From positions 1 to 64,000 of the forward strand of contig NC_047496.1 of assembly GCF_002079055.1 (NCBI RefSeq): DNA of 64,000 nt. The letters run 5' to 3'. The notes under the pieces were generated by a model, which was not told the DNA's origin, did not search any database, and saw only the letters and a program-made list of their open reading frames with translations. The translations under genes were made by a program, and so were the position numbers. The DNA comes from Saccharomyces paradoxus (Eukaryota; Ascomycota; Saccharomycetes; Saccharomycetales; Saccharomycetaceae). Below, in pieces: positions 43,110-53,538 of the stretch. How positions within the stretch are numbered: the first letter of the stretch is position 1; each line of letters starts with the position of its first letter.

Positions 43110-44099
43110 TCAATTTTTCTTTTTTGGAGGAGGTAACAATTTCACATCTTTTGATTGCTTGATCGCTGCATTAGAGAAATCTCTCACTACAATTTGACAG
43201 TTTACCTCTTTGCATAATGCCTTCTTCTTTGATGGTGGTACTTTTTGCAAAAGTTCCAGTCCAGTACTTCTTTCTAAAGCATCTATAGGAACTTCGAAAT
43301 CAGTCAACTTCGTCTCATTTGATATTGGTTCGTTTGGCACCACAAATGCTGCAACAGCAATATCCTCTCTAGAAGGATTGGTTGCTGGTGCTTCGGCAAC
43401 AATCAATTTGAAAAAATGTGTTGGAACAGCAATACTGGGTGGATTACCAATTACTTCATAATTAACTCTAAATTTATTATCAATGGGATCTTTTTTAGGT
43501 AGATACAATGGACCAGTTACAATTCTCACACTTTTATATGTCTTAGTCAATCCTCTACAAAAGTACTCTAAATGCGCCCAATAGTCTCTATTGAAGCCTT
43601 CTCCCACTTGAGGACACATATTGGATAAGTAGAATGTATCATTCATAGCCTGTTGAGAGAATTTTGCATCAGCAGCCGGGGCTTGATGGCCTCGATCATA
43701 GCCTGACCTAAAATAATCCCTTAGTTTACCTCTAAACTTTTCTGGAATTACTTCATCTTCCTTGAAAAAAGAATTCTTCCTATCAGCATTTCTTGCGGCC
43801 AATGATTCTGGTGTTATATGTTCTAAGACCCAATAAGGATTTTGAGTTTGTCTATTGTAACATGAAATAAATTCTTCGCGGTTCTGCAGATCATGAATCG
43901 GGCCAGGAAAACCATACTTGAAAAATCCAGAAGGGTCGACGTTGAAAGAAGGAGGTTGGATTTTGCCATTAGGTTTTTGAGTAATTGGATAAGGTGATTC
44001 GATAACTTGCGCTGGAGACCGTCTGTTCAAAAGGAGATAGGTTAAACCAGTACCAGCACCCAATCCTACCAAACCGGACAACAGTATCCTGCTGCTCAT
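43110..44099 (-). CDS. NUC1: Mitochondrial nuclease NUC1 (EndoG homolog)
   Basis: A 329-residue DNA/RNA non-specific endonuclease of the beta-beta-alpha-metal family, equal in length to S. cerevisiae Nuc1 (YJL208C). The signature DRGHQAPAAD is at residues 135-144, with catalytic His138; the metal-binding Asn follows in NDTFYLSNMCPQ. The first ~25 residues (MSSRILLSGLVGLGAGTGLTYLLL) form the inner-membrane targeting/anchor segment. It degrades RNA and DNA, takes part in mitochondrial recombination and apoptosis-like death, and destroys dsRNA killer virus genomes during sporulation. Confidence 0.97.
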   Translation of the reverse strand: MSSRILLSGLVGLGAGTGLTYLLLNRRSPAQVIESPYPITQKPNGKIQPPSFNVDPSGFFKYGFPGPIHDLQNREEFISCYNRQTQNPYWVLEHITPESLAARNADRKNSFFKEDEVIPEKFRGKLRDYFRSGYDRGHQAPAADAKFSQQAMNDTFYLSNMCPQVGEGFNRDYWAHLEYFCRGLTKTYKSVRIVTGPLYLPKKDPIDNKFRVNYEVIGNPPSIAVPTHFFKLIVAEAPATNPSREDIAVAAFVVPNEPISNETKLTDFEVPIDALERSTGLELLQKVPPSKKKALCKEVNCQIVVRDFSNAAIKQSKDVKLLPPPKKKN

Positions 44100-44298
44100 G
44101 ATAAGTTTAAAATTTTAGAATCAGTCAAGTAGGGAGCTTGGCTGGATATACTTATCTTTATACAATTGAAACTCTATAAAATTAACAAATTATCGATGAG
44201 TGATCGATAACCAATTACACCACTGATATTTTTCATTGATTTTAATTTTTTTTTTTCGCGATGAGCTATATTTTCGTGCGTACGCATTCAACCTGCAT

Positions 44299-47200
44299 CT
44301 AGTCGAAAGACTTCAATTGAAAGGCCTCTTCGACAGATCCTAGGGACTGTGCTTTAACGTACGCCTCCATTACGGAACCTATAGTTGCCTTTTGCTGAGG
44401 ACTGATAATACTGGCAATGGCGTCTCTAAATGAATCTTTGTCTAGTTTTGCCAAAGCCATAATGCCGCTCGCGACTTCATCGTCTACTTTGTCCACATAT
44501 GCACCATGATATGCGGCAAGGAAAGAAAGACATAAAGCAATTGACAATGATGCCTTTGATTGATCTTTCTTAATAACCTCTTCCGTGAACTGAATTATCA
44601 ACTTACTTTTAATGCTTGCTAACGATAATGAATCGTTTGTTTTGATATCCTGAAAAAATCTTTTTATAACCAACTTCATAAAGTACTGTAATAACGGGTA
44701 TTTAAAAACACCTGATATTATTCTCTTGAAACCTTGTAAGGCAATTGGCTGTGTAGCGGGATTATTCAATGCCTCTGAGAGAATATTTGCGCAGTGATTC
44801 AGCTCCTGAGAACTTAGCTTAGAATACCCATTAGATAGCAATATCAGAATGGTTGCAACCTTGTTGTTTGAATCCAGCTTATGATAAATAATGTCTTTTA
44901 TTGATCCGTAGAAGATTTCTAATAATACAATATTTTTTTCGTCCTCAGACTCCGTAAGCGCCTTTACCAGTGCCTTAAAAAGTGGAAGTACGATTGGAAT
45001 TATTACTTCGCGATGACTACATTCATAAATCTTCCCTATGATAAACAAAAGACAGGAATAAAGATCTAGTTTGAACATATTGTCAAAGTTACTAATATTT
45101 GATTCGAACGCAATGAATGTTTTTTTCAACAACCTAATATCGGTGGGGGAGATCTTTATGTCATTATTATCTTCTTCACTGGTCAGCACGTTATACTTGA
45201 TAAATGGCAATCTCTCCGAAATAATCATCATCAGTAGTCGCAGTAATTCGTATAGTTTGTCAATGTCTTGTAAAAATGCCTCAGGGGTAGTATTGCACTT
45301 CGAATACCCAATGATCAAGTCACTGATGATATCAACAAGCAGAAATTCTTCTTTGCTGTCGCCGGTAGAAATCAGTCTATCCATAATCCCAACAACTTCA
45401 GTAATAACATCATCCTCAAATATACTTTTTATGCAGAGATTGCTCTTTAGGACATTATGTAAAGCGGGTAAAACTTGCATTTTAACTGAATGATCATCAA
45501 TATTCTTGACAATAGCCTCCAAACATTGGCTAAATAAAATAAAGAGGAAATACTCTAATTCCTCATCGTTAAGAGATGCCAGAATAACTTGAACATCTGA
45601 ATCGAGAGTGCATCCAAGCGCTTCTACGAAGTTTAACCAGACTGGTTCATATAATTCAATTTTTGTACTTCTCGGTTCAATAAGGCCATTTTCTTTCAAC
45701 TGGTTTTTTAATTGCAGAGTGGAATCACTATCATTATACTTTATCATCATATATTCACGTAGAGAAATGATCCATAATGGAACCAAAATGCTCCAATATT
45801 TCCGTGTAAAAGAGATAAGTGCCTCATTTGACGACGTAATGGATCTTTGCACTACCTCTGCCCATGCATCCAAAACGGAAAGTTCTATTTTTCTTTTCGC
45901 CTTGGGGGTAACAATTACAGCTTCTCCTATCCGTATACCGGAAGCAGAATCTTTGAAATTACCAAGAAGGTCAATTAATAATTGTGAGATTCTTCCCAAT
46001 TTATCTGGTGGCATTATATTGGATGCCAACACTTCAGCAGCAACAGTGATAGCAAAGGACATTACGGTAGGTGAGCTTCCTTTACTAAACGCAGGCATTA
46101 ATGCGCTAGTTATTTGAGCCTCTTGCTGTTCTAAAATCGACGATTCAGGAATTTGAGGATCCCTCATGACCGAATAGTTCTTCAGTACAAAATTCAAAAT
46201 ATGTAGACCCGTTAGCTTCATGCCTTCATTCCTCACTGTGGATCCACGAAATGATATTTTAATAAGATCCGCGATTTTGCTGCTGAGGGCAAGAAGCAAA
46301 TTTTCATATTTTTCGGATTCTAAGCACAACATTAATATCAGATTTAAGATAATCTGTCTGCTCTTCCACTGCAGGTTCTCAGATCCAAAATCAGCGGCAT
46401 CTGTGTTGGCCAATTGGTTAACATTCGCTATGGATTCCTCTTCTTCGCCTTTAATTTCTTTTTCTGAAGGTTTTTTTAGACCATTCAGCTCTAACAGGGC
46501 TGATACGTCCCTGTGGTAGCTTTGGAATAGTCTTCCTAAACTCATATTAAAAATTGAGTATAATTTATCAAACCAATGATGGTCTTTTTTGAAAGTATGC
46601 AATATCCATTCAGTAAAATAATCCTTAACAGAACGGGAATCTGGAAAAAGAGCGAGGTATCTCCAGCTTAGATTTTCCATTTCTTTCATGAATATTTCTT
46701 CCATCTGTAACTTGTACAACAACGTCAATAAGTCAAAGTTTTCAAAGGCGCTTTTTAAACTTGAAGTTCGTGGAATGAGCTCATTCGAGCCCGTAAATGT
46801 AGTGTCAAAATATGATGACCCTATTCCTGTCACTATTGAACTTTTAATTACACTCTTAGAGGAAGAAATAAAGATGTCATAGTTTAGAATATTTTTCATT
46901 TTGAAAGTAGCTATGTTTTCAAACATTTTAATGCTGCTTATGCTGTTGAGAATGTTATTAGAAATTAACAGGGAGAGTGTTATATTTCTGAACGAATCAA
47001 GAACCTTGGTATTTAATTCTAGAAAATTTGGCCCCACAGTTTCAGTTAATGTCCTTGAAATTTCACCGATCGCTACGTGAGAATTAAAGTCTCTGTTATA
47101 GTTACAGCGAAGAGTAGAGCGTCCGTAAACTCCGTACTTATCCTGCACCAGCAACTCTTCCATAGAACTTAGTAGCAGAGCTGCCGTCTTCAGGTCAATC

Positions 47201-50200
47201 ACTAAGTGTTTCTCAAGAAGAACATGCATTGCTTTCAATGACCATGAATGAACAACAGGATGTGGATCCTTCATTAATGCAAAAATTACATCGAAAGATG
47301 TTTCAAAATTAGCATATTGTGAGTTATATTTAAAGATTGTGGCCAATGATAGGACATGAAACATTCTTAAGTATGGCTCATCCATATCTGCGACATTTTT
47401 AATGAATATTCTTGACTGCTCTGTAAGAAACCTTTGTCTTTCTTCATCGCCAAATGTTCTTGCGATAGCAGCCGTAAGTAATCCTACACAATCAGCCTTA
47501 ATTTTTGTTAGAAAAATGTCATTAAAGAACTGAATCTTCTTTATTGATTCGATAATTAATTGCCCTACTGAATAGTCCAACTCTAAATTTTTTTCTTGCA
47601 TGATGCGTAAAGCACTATGCAAAGCACTGCAAACGTTGGCAGCTATTGCCACACTTCTCAATGGTGTAGTCATTTTGGAAAACATGGACAAATTTAAAGT
47701 TTCCATAACAGAGTATTGTATTTTACTATTCAAAAAGGGGAACACAGATGAAAAGAGCTCCATAGAAGAGTCTATTAGAGATGTAGTGACTTGAGGTGCG
47801 TAGCGGTCAATCTGAGAATAAGACCCAGATCCATATAGCAGGATCAACGAATCCAGAGATAAAATTGGAGAAATTGGCTTTGATACTTCCATTTCGAAAA
47901 TATTGTACCAGTTGTAATCTTTGGATGGCCAGCTTCCACTTATTGGTTCATCGTATTTATAAGTAGTGGACATTGATAAGTTTACAATACGGTCCCCGGT
48001 TATTTTACTGGATAGACCGAATGCAAAGCCGTTGTTTTGACGGAGTAAAGTATTAATCGAGGATTCTAACACCACATTATTTTCCGTGTCATCCTTGTTA
48101 CTCGTTTTCCTGTTACGAATGTCTTTTATGCTGTTCAAAACGGAAGTACTTGATTCTGTGTAAAGATTGGGATCTGAAAAATTTTTCACGATTAATATTA
48201 GTAAAGAACTATTAAAATCGCTATTTATGTACTTCTCCAGCTTGAGATATACCTGCAAAATTCTGTTTTCATTATGCAGTAGGGCATTATCAATGTTTTT
48301 TGATTTCAAATCAATGGAATGGTTAAAATTGGAGCACTTAGTCAGCAAATATGATACTTGCTTGGCCATGTCTTTATCAATTGTCGTATTGCTTAAATAT
48401 GTTAATAAACAGGTCAAAGCATGATTTCGGATTTCTAAATTCTTGTACAATTCATCCTCGTCGTGGTATGTGTAAGTATGTGTTAATAGAACTTTCCAGA
48501 AAAGAAATAGTTGGGGAATCTGTAGTTTCAAATATTGTTCATCTTTATAATTCATCAATCCTATTAATAATATCCAGCATAAAAGACCTTTGAAGTATAA
48601 ATTGGAAGAGGTAGATGTAGTATTATTCTTAATGAATGAAGTGGAAAAAACCGTAATTCTCATGATCAACTCATAAGAAATATAGTCACTCTCGGCATCT
48701 TTGATTAGGTTTGCTATTATGAAAGCATGTCCATGATTTCTATGAAAAACAAATTTGCCCGTCGATTTGAAGTCAGTAGACAATGCACGTAAAGAGTTTT
48801 CAATGGTCTCCGAAAGATATTCTGGACAGTTATTCAGGAAAACTTTTAAAATTTCCACCGTATGAACACGTATTGTGAAGATTTCACATGTCGCTAGATC
48901 AACCAGTTTATCTCTAATCTCTTTAACAGTATTTTCCTCAGTGGCAAAAGTAGAACTTAAGTCATTGATTAAAATATACGTCAAGTCAAGCTGTAGTAAT
49001 GTAAGCCACTGTGTCTCAGGCTTCGCATCAATGCCATACTTTAAACTTGAAGTAGAACCATTTTTAGAAGAGTTTTGGTAAGTATCAGAACAACCTAAAA
49101 TATAATACAACATTTGAGTCTTTGCAGTGTCACTCAAATGCGGCAACATTACTTCATGCATATGTTGAAAGTGCCTCAAATACCTTGATAATGTATTCAT
49201 ACTTCTATTGTTCACTTCGTAGCTGCTGAAGACTTTGCTTAAAGAGAGTACTATATCCAAATATTTTGAGTTACTCAAAAAAGTGTTGTCAGCTAGTAGA
49301 TTCAAATTAATTAAATGAATAATAGATTCAAAGCAACCACTTTCCACATCTCGTGTATCGCAGTTTAAGAAAATCCTAACATAAATAGACCATACTTCTT
49401 GTAGAGTTAGAATATTTTTCGAAAAGTAATAATCAAATAGAACCTCTGCTAAAGATTTAGCAGTGAAGATGCGAGTCTCGTCATTCGCAAAACCATAAAC
49501 GCCTATCTCACCTTCGGTAAACTTAGAATATATCGTCTCTATAATATCATGGGAGTGTTCTCTGATAAAAGTAGTTTGTTTGAAATGAGCTGTCCAGCAT
49601 TCTACCAGCACCGCCACAAAGGTAACTGAGAAATCTTTCTCATCCGCAGAAATGCTGTCGAAAACAGTTTTGGATAATTTTGAAAATTTTGCATACGTTG
49701 CAGGATCAAGGATTTTATCGCCATTATTAGAATTTCTCAGAATTGCATTGAAAAGCTGAAGAAGGGTTGTCATGAAGGTAGCATGATAATATTTACTTTT
49801 TTCCATGATTTTTTTCAGGTTCTTGAAAATAGCACTAAATAACAATGGAATTAAAGAAGAAATGCTATTTCCAAAATTTTCAAATAATTGAATAAGTACG
49901 GTGCACGCAATGTCTTTAGCTGGGGAATATATGTACTTTTTTTTTCTCGTACTTGACTTCTTCTTTTTTTTCTTTTGGTTAGGGTCGGTATCTTCATCAT
50001 CAATTGAGACATCTTCTTCACACAATACGTTAGTTAAAAATGCTGCAGAATCAAAAACCACGCCAGGGTATTCGTTCTTCAAACGCCATATAGAAATCGT
50101 GTAGAGCTGAGACAAGCTGATAAACACTGAATGCAGTTCCAAATCATCTGCATTTTCCAGTACGGCAGTGTATCTCACGAACTCATCTAATTGAGCGTGT

Positions 50201-50343
50201 ATTTCTTTAACCTCCCGTAATTCAGTATCACTAACGTCTTTCAAAGATATAAGCTTTTCCAAATTGGTGGTTATCCAAGTTAATAAATCATGACCATTAT
50301 TTGATGACCCTTCTATCACTTTCTTGAGGGATCGGTTTGCCAT
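44299..50343 (-). CDS. LAA1: AP-1 accessory protein LAA1
   Basis: A 2014-residue HEAT-repeat protein of the same length as S. cerevisiae Laa1 (YJL207C), the counterpart of human HEATR5B. It consists almost wholly of alpha-helical repeats without membrane segments. A lysine-rich stretch lies near residues 122-137 (NQKKKKKKSSTRKKK). With Laa2 it binds the AP-1 clathrin adaptor and helps place it on trans-Golgi and endosomal membranes. The start Met lies 231 bases from the end of the neighbouring YJL206C gene. Confidence 0.96.
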   Translation of the reverse strand: MANRSLKKVIEGSSNNGHDLLTWITTNLEKLISLKDVSDTELREVKEIHAQLDEFVRYTAVLENADDLELHSVFISLSQLYTISIWRLKNEYPGVVFDSAAFLTNVLCEEDVSIDDEDTDPNQKKKKKKSSTRKKKYIYSPAKDIACTVLIQLFENFGNSISSLIPLLFSAIFKNLKKIMEKSKYYHATFMTTLLQLFNAILRNSNNGDKILDPATYAKFSKLSKTVFDSISADEKDFSVTFVAVLVECWTAHFKQTTFIREHSHDIIETIYSKFTEGEIGVYGFANDETRIFTAKSLAEVLFDYYFSKNILTLQEVWSIYVRIFLNCDTRDVESGCFESIIHLINLNLLADNTFLSNSKYLDIVLSLSKVFSSYEVNNRSMNTLSRYLRHFQHMHEVMLPHLSDTAKTQMLYYILGCSDTYQNSSKNGSTSSLKYGIDAKPETQWLTLLQLDLTYILINDLSSTFATEENTVKEIRDKLVDLATCEIFTIRVHTVEILKVFLNNCPEYLSETIENSLRALSTDFKSTGKFVFHRNHGHAFIIANLIKDAESDYISYELIMRITVFSTSFIKNNTTSTSSNLYFKGLLCWILLIGLMNYKDEQYLKLQIPQLFLFWKVLLTHTYTYHDEDELYKNLEIRNHALTCLLTYLSNTTIDKDMAKQVSYLLTKCSNFNHSIDLKSKNIDNALLHNENRILQVYLKLEKYINSDFNSSLLILIVKNFSDPNLYTESSTSVLNSIKDIRNRKTSNKDDTENNVVLESSINTLLRQNNGFAFGLSSKITGDRIVNLSMSTTYKYDEPISGSWPSKDYNWYNIFEMEVSKPISPILSLDSLILLYGSGSYSQIDRYAPQVTTSLIDSSMELFSSVFPFLNSKIQYSVMETLNLSMFSKMTTPLRSVAIAANVCSALHSALRIMQEKNLELDYSVGQLIIESIKKIQFFNDIFLTKIKADCVGLLTAAIARTFGDEERQRFLTEQSRIFIKNVADMDEPYLRMFHVLSLATIFKYNSQYANFETSFDVIFALMKDPHPVVHSWSLKAMHVLLEKHLVIDLKTAALLLSSMEELLVQDKYGVYGRSTLRCNYNRDFNSHVAIGEISRTLTETVGPNFLELNTKVLDSFRNITLSLLISNNILNSISSIKMFENIATFKMKNILNYDIFISSSKSVIKSSIVTGIGSSYFDTTFTGSNELIPRTSSLKSAFENFDLLTLLYKLQMEEIFMKEMENLSWRYLALFPDSRSVKDYFTEWILHTFKKDHHWFDKLYSIFNMSLGRLFQSYHRDVSALLELNGLKKPSEKEIKGEEEESIANVNQLANTDAADFGSENLQWKSRQIILNLILMLCLESEKYENLLLALSSKIADLIKISFRGSTVRNEGMKLTGLHILNFVLKNYSVMRDPQIPESSILEQQEAQITSALMPAFSKGSSPTVMSFAITVAAEVLASNIMPPDKLGRISQLLIDLLGNFKDSASGIRIGEAVIVTPKAKRKIELSVLDAWAEVVQRSITSSNEALISFTRKYWSILVPLWIISLREYMMIKYNDSDSTLQLKNQLKENGLIEPRSTKIELYEPVWLNFVEALGCTLDSDVQVILASLNDEELEYFLFILFSQCLEAIVKNIDDHSVKMQVLPALHNVLKSNLCIKSIFEDDVITEVVGIMDRLISTGDSKEEFLLVDIISDLIIGYSKCNTTPEAFLQDIDKLYELLRLLMMIISERLPFIKYNVLTSEEDNNDIKISPTDIRLLKKTFIAFESNISNFDNMFKLDLYSCLLFIIGKIYECSHREVIIPIVLPLFKALVKALTESEDEKNIVLLEIFYGSIKDIIYHKLDSNNKVATILILLSNGYSKLSSQELNHCANILSEALNNPATQPIALQGFKRIISGVFKYPLLQYFMKLVIKRFFQDIKTNDSLSLASIKSKLIIQFTEEVIKKDQSKASLSIALCLSFLAAYHGAYVDKVDDEVASGIMALAKLDKDSFRDAIASIISPQQKATIGSVMEAYVKAQSLGSVEEAFQLKSFD

Positions 50344-50574
50344 TTTGGAGGCCTGCGCTATATTTCGTCTTTTTAGCTTTCCCTAAACCAAATAAACTAT
50401 CGTTTCAATTGAATCATAACAAATCATTGCTTCAATATGGCAATGAAGAAGAAAAAACGGCCATACGGCGTTCCGCTATGCGGTGTGTGGATGTAGATAT
50501 AACAATAATACAAATAATACATAAAAAGGATGTAATCGAATATTATAGATAAAAGGAGTCGCATATTCAAAGGT

Positions 50575-52854
50575 TCAATCCACAGTTGGATCAGAGCTAT
50601 ACTCTGAGGAAAATGTTTGATTATTGGCAGAAGAATCTTGGCCAATCAACGCAGAAAAATCGATGACATCAGGCAGTACCCTATTAATTGAGTAGTCAAA
50701 CTCTTCAAATTCTGATAGAAGCTTATCCAAGTACTCCTCTTGTGCAGCTGTCGCCGTATGGCTTTCATTATTGGAATTCTGAAGGTTTAGATCAGCTTCC
50801 CCTTGTGGAAGATTTAAAATGGAACGAAGACTCGTCGCTGGAGTTTGGTGTTGCCGCTGCCCATGTTGTAATTCTCTTTGGCACTTTGTAAAGTTATTGT
50901 TTGATTGTAATTGGGGTATTAAAGCCCCGCTACTTTCTTGTCGTTGTAATTTGACTATGTTTAAAAGTTGTTCAGATAATACTGACGTCTTTTCATTGAA
51001 CTCTTTAAATAATTGGTTCAAAACTTCAAAAGTACGTTTACTTGCGTTTGAAGCACCCTTCAAAAGTGATAAAATCTCACTGCCCAGCTGAGTTGCGTTA
51101 TATATGTCTGAATCAATTTTCCCATTTCGTATCAGTCCCTTTTCTGTTTGATAGACATAAAATTTGAGGCACGCAACACTAAAAAAGATTGTATGAATGG
51201 AAAACCAGTAGCTACCACTTAAGAGGTTTTGCATAATCATGTCATAAGATAACTGGATCACTTTTTTGGCTACTTCAATACAGTTTTCAGCCATATGAAT
51301 TTGGAATTGGAATTCTGGGATATCTAATGGGTCTATAGATATATAGTGGTAAAATGGTTTATAGAGTACGATTTTGGATAAAAGAAAGTCCAGATATAAT
51401 AATTTTTTGGGTTTGGTGTATGGAGAATTGCTATCATTCGCACAAATGGTCAGCGCCGGCTGTGGCTGACGGTAGCGTATTGTGTCAACCTTTAAAATAT
51501 CTGGTAGCTGGGCGTACCAATTATCTAGTTGGTCATTCAGTGATATAATCTGTGCCCTAGAATCCTCTTCTAATGGTTTTCTTCTCAAAGAGTACATTAG
51601 TTTGTAAATCCGAGACATGATTAAAATAAGCTTTGTATGCTTATTATTCATTCCACAAGAACTTATTGTCCTCCAATCTTGAAACTTTATCCCCACAGTA
51701 GATATATTTTCATCATCAACATCTAGAGGAAACTCTTGATCGATATCAGATTCATCAATACCGCTCGGAAAACCAAGAATACAATTCATGTACAAATCTA
51801 GTTTGTACACAGACCAAAAGAGCCTTTTTTTCGTTTCATCCTGAATCGGAGTAGGACCGACTATAGAAGACTTCCTGTGCAAACCTTCCTTTAATGCAGC
51901 ACGGAGAGCAATACCAATGAACGAGTAGCAAGCCTTCAAGTTTGCTGAACATTGCAAAAAAATTGTCATCATAAATATGGCTTGAATGGAATATATGTCA
52001 GTAATGTTGGAGAAGTCCAAAGATTTTTTGGCCTCTAAAAAGTATCTATAGCCTTCATCAGTGTAAAATTCCCTAGTTGCTTTGCTATCCTTACTCAGGT
52101 CTTCCTTGGAAAAAAGAGCTCCAACTGCTAAAACCGAATAAATCAAAGGTTGTGTTTTTACCTGTTCTGGAGTATATTGCTTACCATGTTTTTCTGCTTC
52201 GTATATCGAGTCCAGAATAGAAATGATAGTAGGTCGGTGGTAGAATCGAAATAGCACACAGGCGCAATCCCAAGTCTTTTGAATAAATTTCAAGGCAATA
52301 TCTCTAGGAGGTAGCGGAACGCTTGTTTGCATGTGCCAGGATGCATCTTTTGGTAAACTCTGGCGTATTACATGGTTAACATTTAATTGTCCTTGAAGCA
52401 GATACGTTTTAATGGTGTCCAAAAACTTTTGATTGCTAAAAGAAGGAGAAGCGACTATTTGATGAAGTGCTTCGGGTGGAAAGATCGCCTCCACAATCTT
52501 TCTGTAATCAATGGTACTTGTAGGGCTCTTGCTATCTCCATCCTCTTGATGAGGAGTTGCCTGTGGAAACAGGGAGCTATCGTCGCTCACTTCCCTATCA
52601 AAAATCGATGAGCTTCGTGGGGGTCGATCGTATTTGCATTCAAAACTATTAGTCTGGCAAAGCCTACATGGCGTCTGTCCACTACACCGTACTTTTCTCT
52701 TTCTGCAAGCTACGCAGGCTCGATGTGCTCTTCCTTTCGTTGGCTTCAATTCATTGGTACCCACATCTCTCGATAAAACCAAGATCTTAGATCTCTTGCC
52801 CTTCAACTTCTTCATTGCACACGAAGTAGACTTTTCAGATCCTTTCGGAGCCAT
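50575..52854 (-). CDS. Zn2Cys6 transcription factor (YJL206C)
   Basis: A 759-residue fungal zinc-cluster protein. The six cysteines are at 47, 50, 57, 63, 66 and 73 in CVACRKRKVRCSGQTPCRLC plus FECKYD, preceded by a basic N-terminal tail. The middle region carries the fungal-specific transcription factor domain (LHRKSSIVGPTPIQDETKKR, then FWSVYKLDLYMNCILGFPSG, residues ~330-370). The C-terminal ~100 residues are Gln/Asn rich, likely an activation region. It matches S. cerevisiae YJL206C, an uncharacterised regulator of about the same length. Target genes are unknown. Confidence 0.94.
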   Translation of the reverse strand: MAPKGSEKSTSCAMKKLKGKRSKILVLSRDVGTNELKPTKGRAHRACVACRKRKVRCSGQTPCRLCQTNSFECKYDRPPRSSSIFDREVSDDSSLFPQATPHQEDGDSKSPTSTIDYRKIVEAIFPPEALHQIVASPSFSNQKFLDTIKTYLLQGQLNVNHVIRQSLPKDASWHMQTSVPLPPRDIALKFIQKTWDCACVLFRFYHRPTIISILDSIYEAEKHGKQYTPEQVKTQPLIYSVLAVGALFSKEDLSKDSKATREFYTDEGYRYFLEAKKSLDFSNITDIYSIQAIFMMTIFLQCSANLKACYSFIGIALRAALKEGLHRKSSIVGPTPIQDETKKRLFWSVYKLDLYMNCILGFPSGIDESDIDQEFPLDVDDENISTVGIKFQDWRTISSCGMNNKHTKLILIMSRIYKLMYSLRRKPLEEDSRAQIISLNDQLDNWYAQLPDILKVDTIRYRQPQPALTICANDSNSPYTKPKKLLYLDFLLSKIVLYKPFYHYISIDPLDIPEFQFQIHMAENCIEVAKKVIQLSYDMIMQNLLSGSYWFSIHTIFFSVACLKFYVYQTEKGLIRNGKIDSDIYNATQLGSEILSLLKGASNASKRTFEVLNQLFKEFNEKTSVLSEQLLNIVKLQRQESSGALIPQLQSNNNFTKCQRELQHGQRQHQTPATSLRSILNLPQGEADLNLQNSNNESHTATAAQEEYLDKLLSEFEEFDYSINRVLPDVIDFSALIGQDSSANNQTFSSEYSSDPTVD

Positions 52855-53048
52855 CTGATGAATAATTTCCTGATCTAAGTTGGTAGGTACTATTCTTCAA
52901 CTGAGACAATCAAGGAGAACCACGCTATATAAAAATATATGGATCTGACAGATGGGGTTTATAGAATAAAAGTGTATAAAGGTAAGTCTTGGGATTAACT
53001 ACTCGTATTTACATATTGACAGAAACTTATATAATGACTCACGCCGGA

Positions 53049-53354
53049 TTATTGTTTGCGAGCGTCCCATCGCTTCTTTATGAGCTCGTGTAAATGGTGA
53101 CCTTGTGGACGCCCCATTTTTCTTTCGTACACATAGTAGCTGAGACAGCCTACCGTAATTGCCAATAATGGATCAGAAAATCTGCAGAAAAGACCAACTT
53201 AGGACAGAGCACATCAAGTTGGTTGATGTTGTCTCTTCGAAACGGCGGATGGTCAAACTTAACGTTAGTACAGGGCATGGGTGAAAAAGAAAACATTATA
53301 AATGTATTAGGAATTAGCATACTTTCCCAATAGAAATGGAGCGTGCTGGACCAT
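53049..53354 (-). CDS. NCE101: NCE101, small secretion-related protein, two exons
   Basis: A spliced gene too short for simple ORF scanning. Exon 1 is 53323-53354 (MVQHAPFLLG plus two bases of Lys). The intron is 53182-53322, with 5' site GTATGC (not the usual GTATGT), branch point TACTAAC and 3' site CAG after a T-rich stretch. Exon 2 is 53049-53181 (FSDPLLAITVGCLSYYVYER, then …RPQGHHLHELIKKRW…). The product has 54 residues; S. cerevisiae Nce101 (YJL205C) has 53 and is also spliced. A single hydrophobic segment (PLLAITVGCLSYYVY) suggests membrane association. Nce101 was described in non-classical protein export. It sits between YJL206C and RCY1 as in S. cerevisiae. Confidence 0.92.
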
Positions 53355-53538
53355 GATAGTTGTGACCTTTGTGTGAAATACTCTTATAATTTGAGTTAAC
53401 ACTCGTGTGCCCCTTGTGTGCGTGTGGCTAACATGAAAAATAGAGCCCGCGTAACTTTGAATAATCTGATATGTAAACAGTCTCTTATCCCATATTTCAT
53501 ACGTATATAGAGTAGCCTAATAGATGATTGAAAAGAGG

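Noticed and set aside
44299-50343. Several antisense frames of 64-169 codons inside LAA1
   Set aside because: They sit opposite a well-conserved 2014-codon gene and have no domain or start context.
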